Positions 16,699-24,946 of a DNA stretch of 64,000 nt are shown here, piece by piece (position 1 is the first letter of the stretch; every line of letters begins with the position of its first letter). Position numbers and translations under genes: made by a program. Under the pieces are notes generated by a model. The model had not been told where the DNA came from, searched no databases, and saw only the letters and a list, made by a program, of their open reading frames with translations. The stretch covers positions 1 through 64,000 of the forward strand of contig NZ_CABUOL010000017.1 in assembly GCF_902493215.1 (NCBI RefSeq), read 5' to 3'. The stretch comes from an uncultured Mediterranea sp. (GTDB lineage Bacteria; Bacteroidota; Bacteroidia; Bacteroidales; Bacteroidaceae).

Positions 16699-17148
16699 TT
16701 ATCCCAGTCTGTTCTGGGCTTTCTTGCGCCGATAGCCTCTCAGGAAGGCATCTTCGGTCACGCCCCGGATGTCATACTCCTGCATGAACCGGTTCACCGT
16801 CTCCACGTACGTGACACCATATTTGCGCCGCCCCTCCTTCATGCGTTCATACAGATCCTTGCGCATTCTGTAGTCAATCATACGTTCCAGTTCGCGTGTA
16901 GCCTCCTTTCCCAGCTGGTAATACCACGCCGAGTTTTTGGAATTCCCCAGCGAAACGAATCCCAGCGTCAGGTTTCCCTGCGGCCGCACCAGCGTGCGGT
17001 GGCAGTGACCATACAGTTTCTCACTGACAAAACGATAGAAAGGAGATTGTACCGGCAGACAGAGTACTCCGTCGTGCATGTGCTTGGCAAACGCCTTTTG
17101 CAGATAGTTGGCCAAGTCTTGTTTGATTTGTAACACAACTGTTTTCAT
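16699..17148 (-). CDS. Hypothetical protein, 149 residues
   Basis: A soluble, basic protein (HCHRTLVRPQGNLTLGFVSLGNSK, then a helical Arg/Lys/Glu-rich half ending GYRRKKAQNRLG). No membrane segment, signal peptide or catalytic motif is visible, and I do not recognise the family. It has a full-consensus promoter 200 bases upstream, an unusually long leader with two small hairpins, and its own strong terminator, so it is a real, separately expressed gene. It sits next to the HU/amidase cassette and could be functionally linked to it. Confidence 0.72.
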   Translation of the reverse strand: MKTVVLQIKQDLANYLQKAFAKHMHDGVLCLPVQSPFYRFVSEKLYGHCHRTLVRPQGNLTLGFVSLGNSKNSAWYYQLGKEATRELERMIDYRMRKDLYERMKEGRRKYGVTYVETVNRFMQEYDIRGVTEDAFLRGYRRKKAQNRLG

Positions 17149-17606
17149 ACGTGTTTCTTTTAGAGATTAGAGTTATTTTATAATAGGAGAACATGGGTTC
17201 TCCGAGGTCAGAAGACCGCTTCCCGGCAGTACAGGCCTGAAATACTGCACAAGCAGCAGTGAGTGGCGTTTCATGTATCAGTTTCCCTGGTGGACCCGAC
17301 ACCGTTCAATCGTCAGAAAAATCAAGGTTCTTGATATTTCTATACCGCAAAGGTAATCAAAGTTTCGGTATGTGCAAACAAAAAGGGGAGAAAAATATCA
17401 AGAAACTTGATTTTTCATCAAACACAGCTTTCATTATTCTGAATTCATCAGATTCACGTTATATCAGCCATTCAGCATCCAGGAAAGTTATTTTCTTTCT
17501 TATATAACGTGTTTTTGATTTATAATAACTAATTTTAGGGCGATTAGTAAGAAATCTGTATGAATGATGCTGGTGGCTATTATATTGTTTTTGATAAGTA
17601 ATTAAT
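17149..17606. other. 458-bp gene-free stretch with a long leader and a promoter
   Basis: The left part (17149-17340) is the leader of the leftward 149-residue gene. It contains a perfect hairpin GGAGAAC-ATGG-GTTCTCC at 17186-17203 and GGTC-AGAA-GACC at 17206-17217. The right part (17380-17606) is AT-rich and marks the start of the low-GC island; no clear promoter for the protease gene is seen in it. Confidence 0.6.
17348..17378 (-). promoter_or_regulatory. Promoter of the 149-residue gene
   Basis: Reverse strand: TTTG (17378-17375), a 19-base spacer, and TACCTTTG (17355-17348). Full consensus. The predicted transcript start near 17341 gives a leader of about 190 bases, long for this genome. 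Confidence 0.8.
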
Positions 17607-18185
17607 ATGGATAAGATTCAAGAAATAACAAAAATGAGGCAATACGTTCTATCCATTATATCCGATAACTATAATGAAGGTTGCGGTGTAATGGTTGGAG
17701 ATATGTTTATAACAGCAGGTCATGTGATATCTAAATGTGAAAACCCAAGGATTAGATGGAATGGTAAAAGAATAGCTTTGATTAATCCTATAGTTTTCCA
17801 TAATGATGAAAATGATTCTGATGGGTATGATATAGCTGTATATTCTGTTCCAAATGCCAATAGTCCGCTGGTTCTTTCTGATGTTGTTCCCCAAAAAGGT
17901 GATGTGTTGAAAAGCTGTAGTCGGCGAATGTTAGGAGAAGAATATGTAGAGTGTAATGCTGTAGTAAATGGATTAAAAGATGGAAATTACTATGCAGCAA
18001 ATACTGATGAACAGCTTAAGCCTGGCAGTAGTGGAAGCCCTGTATTTCTGAATGGAGAAGTTGTAGGAATATTATGTGCTGGGAATTGTAATGACGATAA
18101 TACATCATGCAATACAGAATGGCCACTGAGTTTATGTGTATTCTTATCCTCAAAAGTAATTTTAGAGTTATTAGAAACGAACTGA
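17607..18185 (+). CDS. Trypsin-like serine protease, cytoplasmic
   Basis: A 192-residue chymotrypsin-fold protease without a signal peptide. The triad is visible: His39 in ITAGHVI, Asp75 in YDIAVYS and Ser142 in PGSSGSPVF. The family shape continues with LNGEVVGILCAG. It lies at the left edge of the AT-rich island and 18 bases before a DUF1848 gene on the same strand, so the pair is probably co-expressed. Lone cytoplasmic trypsin-like proteases with a partner gene are often found in conflict or defence modules, but that role is inference. Base composition is far more AT-rich than in the flanking core genes. Confidence 0.88.
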   Translation: MDKIQEITKMRQYVLSIISDNYNEGCGVMVGDMFITAGHVISKCENPRIRWNGKRIALINPIVFHNDENDSDGYDIAVYSVPNANSPLVLSDVVPQKGDVLKSCSRRMLGEEYVECNAVVNGLKDGNYYAANTDEQLKPGSSGSPVFLNGEVVGILCAGNCNDDNTSCNTEWPLSLCVFLSSKVILELLETN

Positions 18186-18203
18186 TTTCAGTAAAGAGTG
18201 AAA

Positions 18204-19220
18204 ATGGAAAAGATAACAATAAAGACAGACGAAGGTATAAGTGTGGAAGCAGGTGCACCAATAATTGTATCAGCAAGCCGTGCTACAGACATACCGGCCT
18301 TTTATGCAGACTGGTTCCAGGAAAGGCTGCAGAAAGGTTATTCAGTTTGGAAAAACCCTTTTAATGGGGTAAAATCTTATGTGGCATACGATAAGACAAG
18401 GCTTATTGTATTTTGGTCAAAGAATCCGGCTTCACTTCTTAAGGAGGGAGGTTTATTGGACTATTTAGATAATAGGGGTGTAAATAGCTATATCCAGTTT
18501 ACTTTGAATGACTATTATGAAGAAAGGCTGGAAATGGGTGTACCATCTCTAAGTAGTAGGATGGATACATTCAAGAGATTGGTTGGTAGATTGGGATATG
18601 GGAAAGTAATATGGAGATTTGACCCTTTGATATTAGCAAAAGGTTTGACCGTTGATGATCTCTTGGAGAAAATTTACAATATAGGAGTCAAATTGAACGG
18701 ATATACAGAGAAACTAGTCTTTAGTTTTGCTGATATTGCATCATATAAAAAGGTACAAAATAATCTCTATAAGAACAATATTCAGTATAGGGAGTTTTCG
18801 CAGGAAGATATGATAAAGTTTGCTTCCAGACTCGTTGATATGAATAAGGAGTGGAAACTCGAACTGGCTACATGTGCTGAAAAGATAGATTTGGATATGT
18901 TTGGTATCAAGCACAACAAGTGTATAGATGATGAGTTGATGATAAAGTACTTCTCTGATGACATGCTGCTGATGAACCATATAGGAGTAGAAGTTACGAA
19001 GGATATATTTGGGGAGATTAGTGTTGAATATAAAAAAAACAAGAAAGACAAAGGTCAAAGAAAAGTTTGTGGTTGTATAGACAGCAAAGATATTGGTGAG
19101 TACAATACATGTCCGCATCTGTGCGAATATTGTTACGCAAATTCGAGTAAGGAGATTGCTAAACAAAATTACATAAAACATTGCGAAAATCCGCATAATG
19201 AAAATATAACCGGTAAATAA
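18204..19220 (+). CDS. DUF1848 family protein, SPL-like radical SAM relative
   Basis: A 338-residue protein from the ATG at 18204; a GTG at 18198 is also possible. The N-terminus IIVSASRATDIPAFYADWF and the internal VFWSKNPASL and VIWRFDPLIL match the DUF1848 family. The C-terminal Cys motif CPHLCEYCYAN, preceded by CGCID, could hold an Fe-S cluster. DUF1848 proteins are often linked to radical SAM enzymes of the spore photoproduct lyase type; their activity is not established as far as I know. It is paired with the upstream protease and ends just before a MITE-like element. A decayed copy of its C-terminus occurs at 24006-24149. Confidence 0.85.
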   Translation: MEKITIKTDEGISVEAGAPIIVSASRATDIPAFYADWFQERLQKGYSVWKNPFNGVKSYVAYDKTRLIVFWSKNPASLLKEGGLLDYLDNRGVNSYIQFTLNDYYEERLEMGVPSLSSRMDTFKRLVGRLGYGKVIWRFDPLILAKGLTVDDLLEKIYNIGVKLNGYTEKLVFSFADIASYKKVQNNLYKNNIQYREFSQEDMIKFASRLVDMNKEWKLELATCAEKIDLDMFGIKHNKCIDDELMIKYFSDDMLLMNHIGVEVTKDIFGEISVEYKKNKKDKGQRKVCGCIDSKDIGEYNTCPHLCEYCYANSSKEIAKQNYIKHCENPHNENITGK

Positions 19221-19236
19221 GGTATGGGGTAGGGTC

Positions 19237-19383
19237 GTGTAAATAAACTGTGTCACGCATTATTTCCTATTAGAAAACTCATCGGTCGGGGAACGGCCAG
19301 CGCCACGGGGCGGGACCACACGTCCCGTATGGGGTAATTATATCCTCTAATAGAAAATATGCGTGACACAGTTTATTTTACAC
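19237..19383. mobile_element. MITE-like element with about 37-bp terminal inverted repeats
   Basis: Left end 19237-19273 and right end 19347-19383 are inverted copies: GTGTAAATAAACTGTGTCAC... matches the reverse of the right end apart from one extra A and a few changes near the inner edge. The 73-base core has no gene but contains CGGGAC-cacac-GTCCCG. No transposase is present, so it would need one in trans. Similar ends are known to me from Bacteroides IS elements, but I cannot name one. Its right end supplies the stop codon of the leftward gene at 19378. Confidence 0.8.
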
Positions 19384-19671
19384 TACCTTTACACTACCTA
19401 CACTACCGATTGTATCAGTTTTACATCTTGTCACATTGCTTTGAAATTCATATTCTTCCAAATCTTTATAAGTTATGTAAATTCGATACCCTTGTGATTC
19501 TTTCTGTGTTAGCTGCATCCATAACCATTCTAACTCTTTTTCACATTGGACACAAGTGCCTTTACAGTCACCAATATTTGAACAGGGAAACGGTTCATAA
19601 TCTATTCCATTTATATCAGCTATTCTCTGACGAATACCCTTAAGTATTCTGCATTTGGTTTTACCATCCAT
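19378..19671 (-). CDS. Cys-rich small protein, putative metal-binding partner
   Basis: A 97-residue protein. Its core CRILKGIRQRIADINGID followed by Cys30, 36, 40 and 43 (C-x5-C-x3-C-x2-C, in FPCSNIGDCKGTCVQCEKEL) recalls a Cys-rich module that I remember from Bacteroides proteins, sometimes at the N-terminus of TonB-like proteins; Zn or Fe-S binding is likely. It overlaps the stop of the radical SAM gene by 1 base (TAATG), so translation is coupled. The last dozen residues come from GTAGTGTA-type repeats and the MITE end, so its natural C-terminus may have been replaced. Confidence 0.72.
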   Translation of the reverse strand: MDGKTKCRILKGIRQRIADINGIDYEPFPCSNIGDCKGTCVQCEKELEWLWMQLTQKESQGYRIYITYKDLEEYEFQSNVTRCKTDTIGSVGSVKVV

Positions 19672-20282
19672 TATATTATTTTATAAGAAAATTTTTCAAA
19701 TCTAAAGTATCCCAATTGCTCAAGTTTTTGACAGCTACTTTGAATATCTGTTTCCGCATTAAAGCCTTTAATATATGGTAAACGTATAAGGACTTTTTCT
19801 GTAAGTCCTAAATCCACAAGCCTTATCAAATTGTCTATGACAACTGCATTATCTTTACTCGTATAACATTTATAAATGGACGGATTCATATCTTTAATAT
19901 CAACGATCCATTCGTCAACGTAATTAATCAAATTATACCATTCTTCGTAAGGAACGTTTAGCGATGTCTCGATTGTTGTATGCCAGTTCTTAGCACCGAA
20001 TTCCAAAACTTCTTGTATAAAGGAAGCTTGAAGTAATGGTTCTCCGCCACCGAAAGTTAACCCTCCACCTGTAGCCGCAAAGTATAATTGGTCTATTTTG
20101 ATGTTGTTGTATAGCTCAATAGCTGAAACTTTGGCCTCAGAATCAATTAAATGACATTTGTTGTTAATACAATATTTGCAGTTTAGCGGACATTTATAGA
20201 AAGCAACAAGTGTGGTTATACCTTGGCCATCTATACCCATTCGCAAACGGTTAACATCCATAATATTAGCTGTTTTCATCAT
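19671..20282 (-). CDS. PflA-like radical SAM protein
   Basis: A 203-residue radical SAM enzyme. Cys31, Cys35 and Cys38 in KCPLNCKYC form the CxxxCxxC cluster motif, and GGGLTFGGGEPLL at 72-84 matches the SAM-binding GGE motif of glycyl-radical activating enzymes. It is shorter than PflA (about 246) and lacks the extra ferredoxin-like insert. No glycyl radical enzyme is nearby, so a different target, perhaps the large partner protein or the Cys-rich protein, is plausible. It lies between those two genes on one strand with minimal spacing. The low GC content fits the island. Confidence 0.86.
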   Translation of the reverse strand: MMKTANIMDVNRLRMGIDGQGITTLVAFYKCPLNCKYCINNKCHLIDSEAKVSAIELYNNIKIDQLYFAATGGGLTFGGGEPLLQASFIQEVLEFGAKNWHTTIETSLNVPYEEWYNLINYVDEWIVDIKDMNPSIYKCYTSKDNAVVIDNLIRLVDLGLTEKVLIRLPYIKGFNAETDIQSSCQKLEQLGYFRFEKFSYKII

Positions 20283-20344
20283 TTTCTATAATTTCAAATC
20301 TTCTATTCATTTCACGTTTTTCCCAATCAAGATGATATATAGGT

Positions 20345-23300
20345 TTAAAAGTGTATTTTTTGCTTTGTAGATTTAGGAACAATTATAGTAATGCATTTAA
20401 ATGATTCTACATTTGGTTTATAGCTCAAATCAAATTCACTGATAGTACTTCCCATTAATATGTGATGCGAATGGTAAGCAGATGGAAAATGTTCATAATA
20501 TCTATATTCAATTATTGATTCTGAGATATTTGTAGCTGTTCCTTTTAATTCTATCCTTTCCAAAGAAATACACCCACAAAATGCTGCACTATTTACATCT
20601 TGTACTGTCTTTGGGATGGAAATATTACGTAATTTTTTGCATCCATAGAAAGCTCCCACATTAATTAATTCCAACCCCTCAAATAGGCTTAGATTTGTAA
20701 GATTCTGCGAATTATAGAATGCATACTCTGGCAATGAACTAATATCATTAGACAGAATAACTTCTGCAACTTTTGACTCGTAAAATGCCAATGGGGATAT
20801 TGATTTAACGTCTTTTATTGTAATGGAAGAACTATCACCGAAATAGCATTCCAAGTTTTTTGTACTCTGGTTTATTAGCATTCCACTTTCGACTTTATAC
20901 TGACAATCATGTTTTGTGATTATATTTGTTACTTTATCAAAAGGTCTTGTACCCAAATTTATTAAAGATGAAGGAAGACGAACTTCTTGTACAGCACACC
21001 GATAAAAGCAGAAATCTCCAATAAATTTAAGAGAATCTCCCAAGTTAATACGTTTTAGATTACTACAATATGCAAATGCGTGATTCCCTATTGTTTCAAG
21101 CGTATCAGGTAAGTCAACATTTTTCAACTCGTTATTTGAATTAAAAGCATTATCCATTATTGAAACTAAACATGATGGAAAATGAATATACTTTAAGTTA
21201 CACCCTTCAAAGGTGTTAGGTTCAATGGTGCTAATGGAGCCTAATGACCATATTTCCTCAAGTGCCTCACAACCCCAGAAGGCAGATTCACCAATAAATT
21301 TCACACTCTTTGGTAAATCTAATGATTTTAGTGAATAGCAATCTTCAAATGCCTTGCAACCAATAGATTCGACACCTTGCGGTACAAAAATTGTTTCAAG
21401 ATCTCTTGCATTTGAAAAACACCCATTAGCAATATGTATAACATTCTTAGGTACTGTGAATTGTTTTTGTCTACCCCAATATGCAACTATTGTACTACCA
21501 TCTTTTGTATATAAAGCATCCTCATTGATAGTATAGTTTGGGGATTGATTCTCTATTGCGATTTTAGTATTATGGTAATATGAATCGCTTACGAAAGGGT
21601 TATCTCCTATTGCAATAACTGAAGAAGGAATAACCAATCGTTCAATACATTGATTATTAAAAGCTCCGTCACAAATAATGCGAGTCCCTTTGCGAATATT
21701 GTAAGATTTACAATGCACGAAGCTACATGATAAGACCTTCTTCCCGTCCTGAGAATACAGTACGCCATGTTCATCCCTCACTCCTGCTGCCTTATCTTCT
21801 TTTGTAACTTCAGTTGAGATTGAATCTATGCGTCGCAATTTAATAAGCGATTCTACAAAGCCATTAGCAGCAGACTTTTCATACCACATTATTGACAAAT
21901 GCCAATCTTTCGGCACAAATACTCCATAAGTATAGCATTTTGCTAACAAATACTGAAACAAAGCATTTCCATCATTTGCTTTGTGATTAATGAAATCAAA
22001 GAGACTTTCAAGATTAGCGATATTTTCTTCATTATATAATTTTGATTTAATAAACCAGAAGAGAGCCTTCGCATAACTTCTTGCTGTTCCATATCCTTTG
22101 AAGTACCATTCTGCTAACTTACCTTGCACTTTAGAATTTCCTTCGTCTGCAGCCTTCTCTTTCCAAAACAATGCTTGCTGTGGATTTACCTCAGTTCCTA
22201 TGCCTTTTTGATAACACACCGAGACATTATTTGCAGCCATTAAGCCTCCGGCTTCTGCTGCTTTCAAATAAAGAGAAAATGCTTTCCCTTCATCTTTTTC
22301 AACACCAAGACCGTTTTCGTAACAAACAGCCAAGTTGTTTATGGCAGATATAGAACCATAATCAGCTGCTATCCTGTACCATGTAACTGCTTCTGAATAA
22401 TTTTGTGCTATGCCTGTCCCGTTGGCATACGACCATGCGACATAAAATGCAGCATTATAATCACCATTATTTGCAGCAATCAAATACCATTTGAAAGATT
22501 CTTTTAGATTTTTAGATTCTCCCAAAGTCCCGTTTCTATATATTTCAGCAAGCCTTATTTGGGCTTTGACGCTATTTTTTTTTGCTGCAGTTTTATAGTT
22601 CTTTACAGCCAAAGCATTAGATTGATTTATACCGCCCTCCGTGAATCCCTTTTCATAGTAACGAGCCAGGAGTAAGCAAGCAGATGCATTACCATCCTTC
22701 GCTGCGGATCTTATGTTCTTAATACCTAACATAATATCCTTTTCACAATATTCTCCTCTCAGAAAATAAGTTCCACAAAAATATTTAGCTCTAGCATTCC
22801 CTAATTCTGCTGCGATTCTGAAGTTTTCGAAAGCTACTTCATGATTTCCTACAATTTTTTCTATTTCACCAAGACTTAGATAATAAATAGGGGCATCACA
22901 TTCTTTTATCTTATTTATGGTTTCTATGGCTAACGACATATTTTTCTCAATGCCATTCCCTCTTGCATACATCAATGACAAATTTCTGACAGCTCGTGGA
23001 TATCCTTTTTCTGCTGCTAATTTAAACCACGCAAACGCTTCATTATTGCATTTCTCTACAAAAATACCTTTTGTATAGAATAGCCCCATAACGTTCACAC
23101 ATTTAGCATCTCCATTCTCTGCGCAAATTCTTACTTCATCAAAAATTGCGTTTGTCGATTCCTTGTCGTGCCAAAGTGTGACATCATCAAAGAATTCTTT
23201 AGCCTTCCGATGAACCTCTTCTATATTGATAGCTGACAACTCTCTATTTCTCGTACTACACAACATAGCGCAACATGTCCACTCTTTATCTTCTCTTAAC

Positions 23301-24019
23301 TGTTGTTTGTCCAGATACTTTTCAAAATATAAATTTACCCCTAGAAAATCCACAAACATCTTAAGTCTGTTCATGCGTTTTGCGTTCTCCATTGGAGAAA
23401 CTATAACAAATTCATTGTCACCTAGGCACGATGTTTTAATTTTACCAGCTAATGGTGCAATATCGAATGTTTCCACATCCAATATATTGGAAAAAAGATG
23501 GAGGGTTGGACAATCTACGTCTATTCGGATTTCATCTTCTAATAGTTCATCAAGACCTTTTTGAATTGCTATTATTGTTGACTCAGGGAAAAAACGACTA
23601 CAAAGCAGTTCTGCTCTTGATAATGCCAAAGCGGAAGGTTCTATCAAAGTAATGGAGCGAACTTGCTGCTGTAAATTATAATCCTTTATAAAGTCATGGT
23701 AGCACATTGTGGCCAAGCCTTGACCACATCCATAATCAACAATATCTATCTTCTCTGCAGATTTTATGTATGGACTTAATTGCTTGAAAGCATACGTTAA
23801 TTTCTCTGCATGCATTTGACCATAAGAATAAAAATACATCTGCAATAATGGCTCAGAGTCAAGTAATTCTACTCCGCGATTTAATTGCTCAAACAATTCG
23901 TCAACTAACTCGGATGGGAGCTTTTGAACGAAATCATAAGAAATATCCCGGACCTTCTCAAATGAAGGTTCGGACATATGCTCTACAATGTATGCAAATG
24001 TGGTTTTAGATTCTTTCAT
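20345..24019 (-). CDS. Giant methyltransferase - Sel1 repeat - BspA-type LRR protein
   Basis: A 1224-residue protein without a signal peptide. Residues 60-270 look like a SAM-dependent methyltransferase (motif I IVDYGCGQG at about 93-101). About 300-740 is a run of Sel1/TPR-like repeats (for example AFAWFKLAAEKG, AVTWYRIAADYG, LYARGNGIEKN-type units). About 790-1215 is a BspA-type LRR_5 array (LETIFVPQGVESIGCKAFEDC and similar). It reads to a stop just after CAAAAAATA; one base fewer in that A-run would extend the protein about 30 residues to 20266, overlapping the radical SAM gene. It is the first gene of the three-gene operon. Scaffold plus catalytic head is inferred; the substrate is unknown. 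Confidence 0.88.
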   Translation of the reverse strand: MKESKTTFAYIVEHMSEPSFEKVRDISYDFVQKLPSELVDELFEQLNRGVELLDSEPLLQMYFYSYGQMHAEKLTYAFKQLSPYIKSAEKIDIVDYGCGQGLATMCYHDFIKDYNLQQQVRSITLIEPSALALSRAELLCSRFFPESTIIAIQKGLDELLEDEIRIDVDCPTLHLFSNILDVETFDIAPLAGKIKTSCLGDNEFVIVSPMENAKRMNRLKMFVDFLGVNLYFEKYLDKQQLREDKEWTCCAMLCSTRNRELSAINIEEVHRKAKEFFDDVTLWHDKESTNAIFDEVRICAENGDAKCVNVMGLFYTKGIFVEKCNNEAFAWFKLAAEKGYPRAVRNLSLMYARGNGIEKNMSLAIETINKIKECDAPIYYLSLGEIEKIVGNHEVAFENFRIAAELGNARAKYFCGTYFLRGEYCEKDIMLGIKNIRSAAKDGNASACLLLARYYEKGFTEGGINQSNALAVKNYKTAAKKNSVKAQIRLAEIYRNGTLGESKNLKESFKWYLIAANNGDYNAAFYVAWSYANGTGIAQNYSEAVTWYRIAADYGSISAINNLAVCYENGLGVEKDEGKAFSLYLKAAEAGGLMAANNVSVCYQKGIGTEVNPQQALFWKEKAADEGNSKVQGKLAEWYFKGYGTARSYAKALFWFIKSKLYNEENIANLESLFDFINHKANDGNALFQYLLAKCYTYGVFVPKDWHLSIMWYEKSAANGFVESLIKLRRIDSISTEVTKEDKAAGVRDEHGVLYSQDGKKVLSCSFVHCKSYNIRKGTRIICDGAFNNQCIERLVIPSSVIAIGDNPFVSDSYYHNTKIAIENQSPNYTINEDALYTKDGSTIVAYWGRQKQFTVPKNVIHIANGCFSNARDLETIFVPQGVESIGCKAFEDCYSLKSLDLPKSVKFIGESAFWGCEALEEIWSLGSISTIEPNTFEGCNLKYIHFPSCLVSIMDNAFNSNNELKNVDLPDTLETIGNHAFAYCSNLKRINLGDSLKFIGDFCFYRCAVQEVRLPSSLINLGTRPFDKVTNIITKHDCQYKVESGMLINQSTKNLECYFGDSSSITIKDVKSISPLAFYESKVAEVILSNDISSLPEYAFYNSQNLTNLSLFEGLELINVGAFYGCKKLRNISIPKTVQDVNSAAFCGCISLERIELKGTATNISESIIEYRYYEHFPSAYHSHHILMGSTISEFDLSYKPNVESFKCITIIVPKSTKQKIHF

Positions 24020-24149
24020 CTTCCAGTATTGTTTTATTCTTTGTATATTTATAGTTTGCTATTACAGACTTCTTGCAGGTGTTGGCACAGCGGTATTCGC
24101 AGAGATGTGGGCAAGTGTTATATTCGTCCATATCCTTATCAATATGCAT
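24006..24149 (-). pseudogene. Decayed DUF1848 C-terminal fragment
   Basis: The reverse strand encodes 47 residues beginning MHIDKDMDEYNTCPHLCEYRCAN, which align with DEYNTCPHLCEYCYAN at the end of the DUF1848 gene at 18204-19220. The third cluster Cys is displaced (EYRC instead of EYCY). Upstream, GYVSCVDAY continues the match in another frame, so a frameshift and loss of the first 85 percent are evident. Its end overlaps the start of the giant gene. Confidence 0.75.
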
Positions 24150-24181
24150 CAACACAACTTACGTAGCCACCTATACAAATA

Positions 24182-24189
24182 CAAAGATA
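24182..24189 (-). promoter_or_regulatory. -7 box upstream of the giant-gene operon
   Basis: Reverse strand TATCTTTG, an exact TAnnTTTG match. It would start a transcript that runs through the DUF1848 remnant into the 1224-residue gene, with a leader of about 155 bases. No clear -33 TTTG is seen at the usual distance. Confidence 0.45.
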
Positions 24190-24289
24190 TTACAATAATG
24201 ATTTGTTTAGAAATAAAAGTCTGATATTATAATAGATTGTAATGAAGAGTCTTTATCATCTTTGGGGAAACGCAAAGAATATAATCAAT

Positions 24290-24423
24290 ATGAAAGATAT
24301 AAATAGGCTGAAAATAGTGTTGGCTGAAAAGAAAAGAAGAGAACGAGCAAATAGCTGTCTGAGCAATTGAAGATTAACCCTTCTACCGTTTCATTTCTGC
24401 AGCTATTGAAGAATCAAAGTTGA
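24290..24423 (+). pseudogene. Decayed XRE-type HTH regulator
   Basis: ATG at 24290 gives MKDINRLKIVLAEKKRRERA and stops at 24368-24370. From 24367 the next frame continues LKINPSTVSFLQLLKNQS to a stop at 24421. Together these match the usual start of small Bacteroides XRE regulators (NRLKVVLAEKK ... NPxTVSxW), so the gene is frameshifted and truncated. It marks the right edge of the island. Confidence 0.65.
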
Positions 24424-24499
24424 AACTAAATTTAAGTCCCTAATCCAGTATCCTCCTATCTATACCATATTACTGACGAACGGAGCTACACAGCATCAA

Positions 24500-24946
24500 T
24501 CAAAATATCACTAAAGAACATCTGTGGGCAATCATCATAGCCAACATCAGATAACCGGGATCCATACATCTCCCCTTGACCATTTCGGCACCCTTGTTTA
24601 CATGAATTCCCGCATGCGCCTTATTCATCCGACTGGGATGCGGCACCACATGGGTCTTATAATCATCGTAACAAATTTCGTGACAATCCAGAACCCCAAT
24701 CGTAGCATATCCAGCCAGACTATCACCTTTCACTCTCGAATTGAAAGTAACATTTTCAGGAGAAGGAGTTATATAACAGGAACGCCATACCGAGATATAT
24801 GTTTCAGGACCGTTTTGAAGATTATCCATAAAAAAGGCAGAAGGAGACACTTGTCCGTCCGCAATCATGGATGGCGAAAAAATGATACGGGCAATTTCTT
24901 CTGTTTCTGCGATGGCTTCCGGCACTGTTATCTCACTACACATCAT
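24500..24946 (-). CDS. Hypothetical protein, third gene of the TIGR04255-type operon
   Basis: A 148-residue protein from the ATG at 24946 (Met-Met-Cys-Ser), chosen because it overlaps the upstream stop. It has no membrane segment or signal peptide. A central part CHEICYDDYKTHVVPHPSRMNKAHAGIHVNKG is rich in His and could be a catalytic or metal site. I do not recognise a family. It is last in a three-gene unit with overlapping ends, so it probably acts with the two genes before it. Confidence 0.72.
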   Translation of the reverse strand: MMCSEITVPEAIAETEEIARIIFSPSMIADGQVSPSAFFMDNLQNGPETYISVWRSCYITPSPENVTFNSRVKGDSLAGYATIGVLDCHEICYDDYKTHVVPHPSRMNKAHAGIHVNKGAEMVKGRCMDPGYLMLAMMIAHRCSLVIF

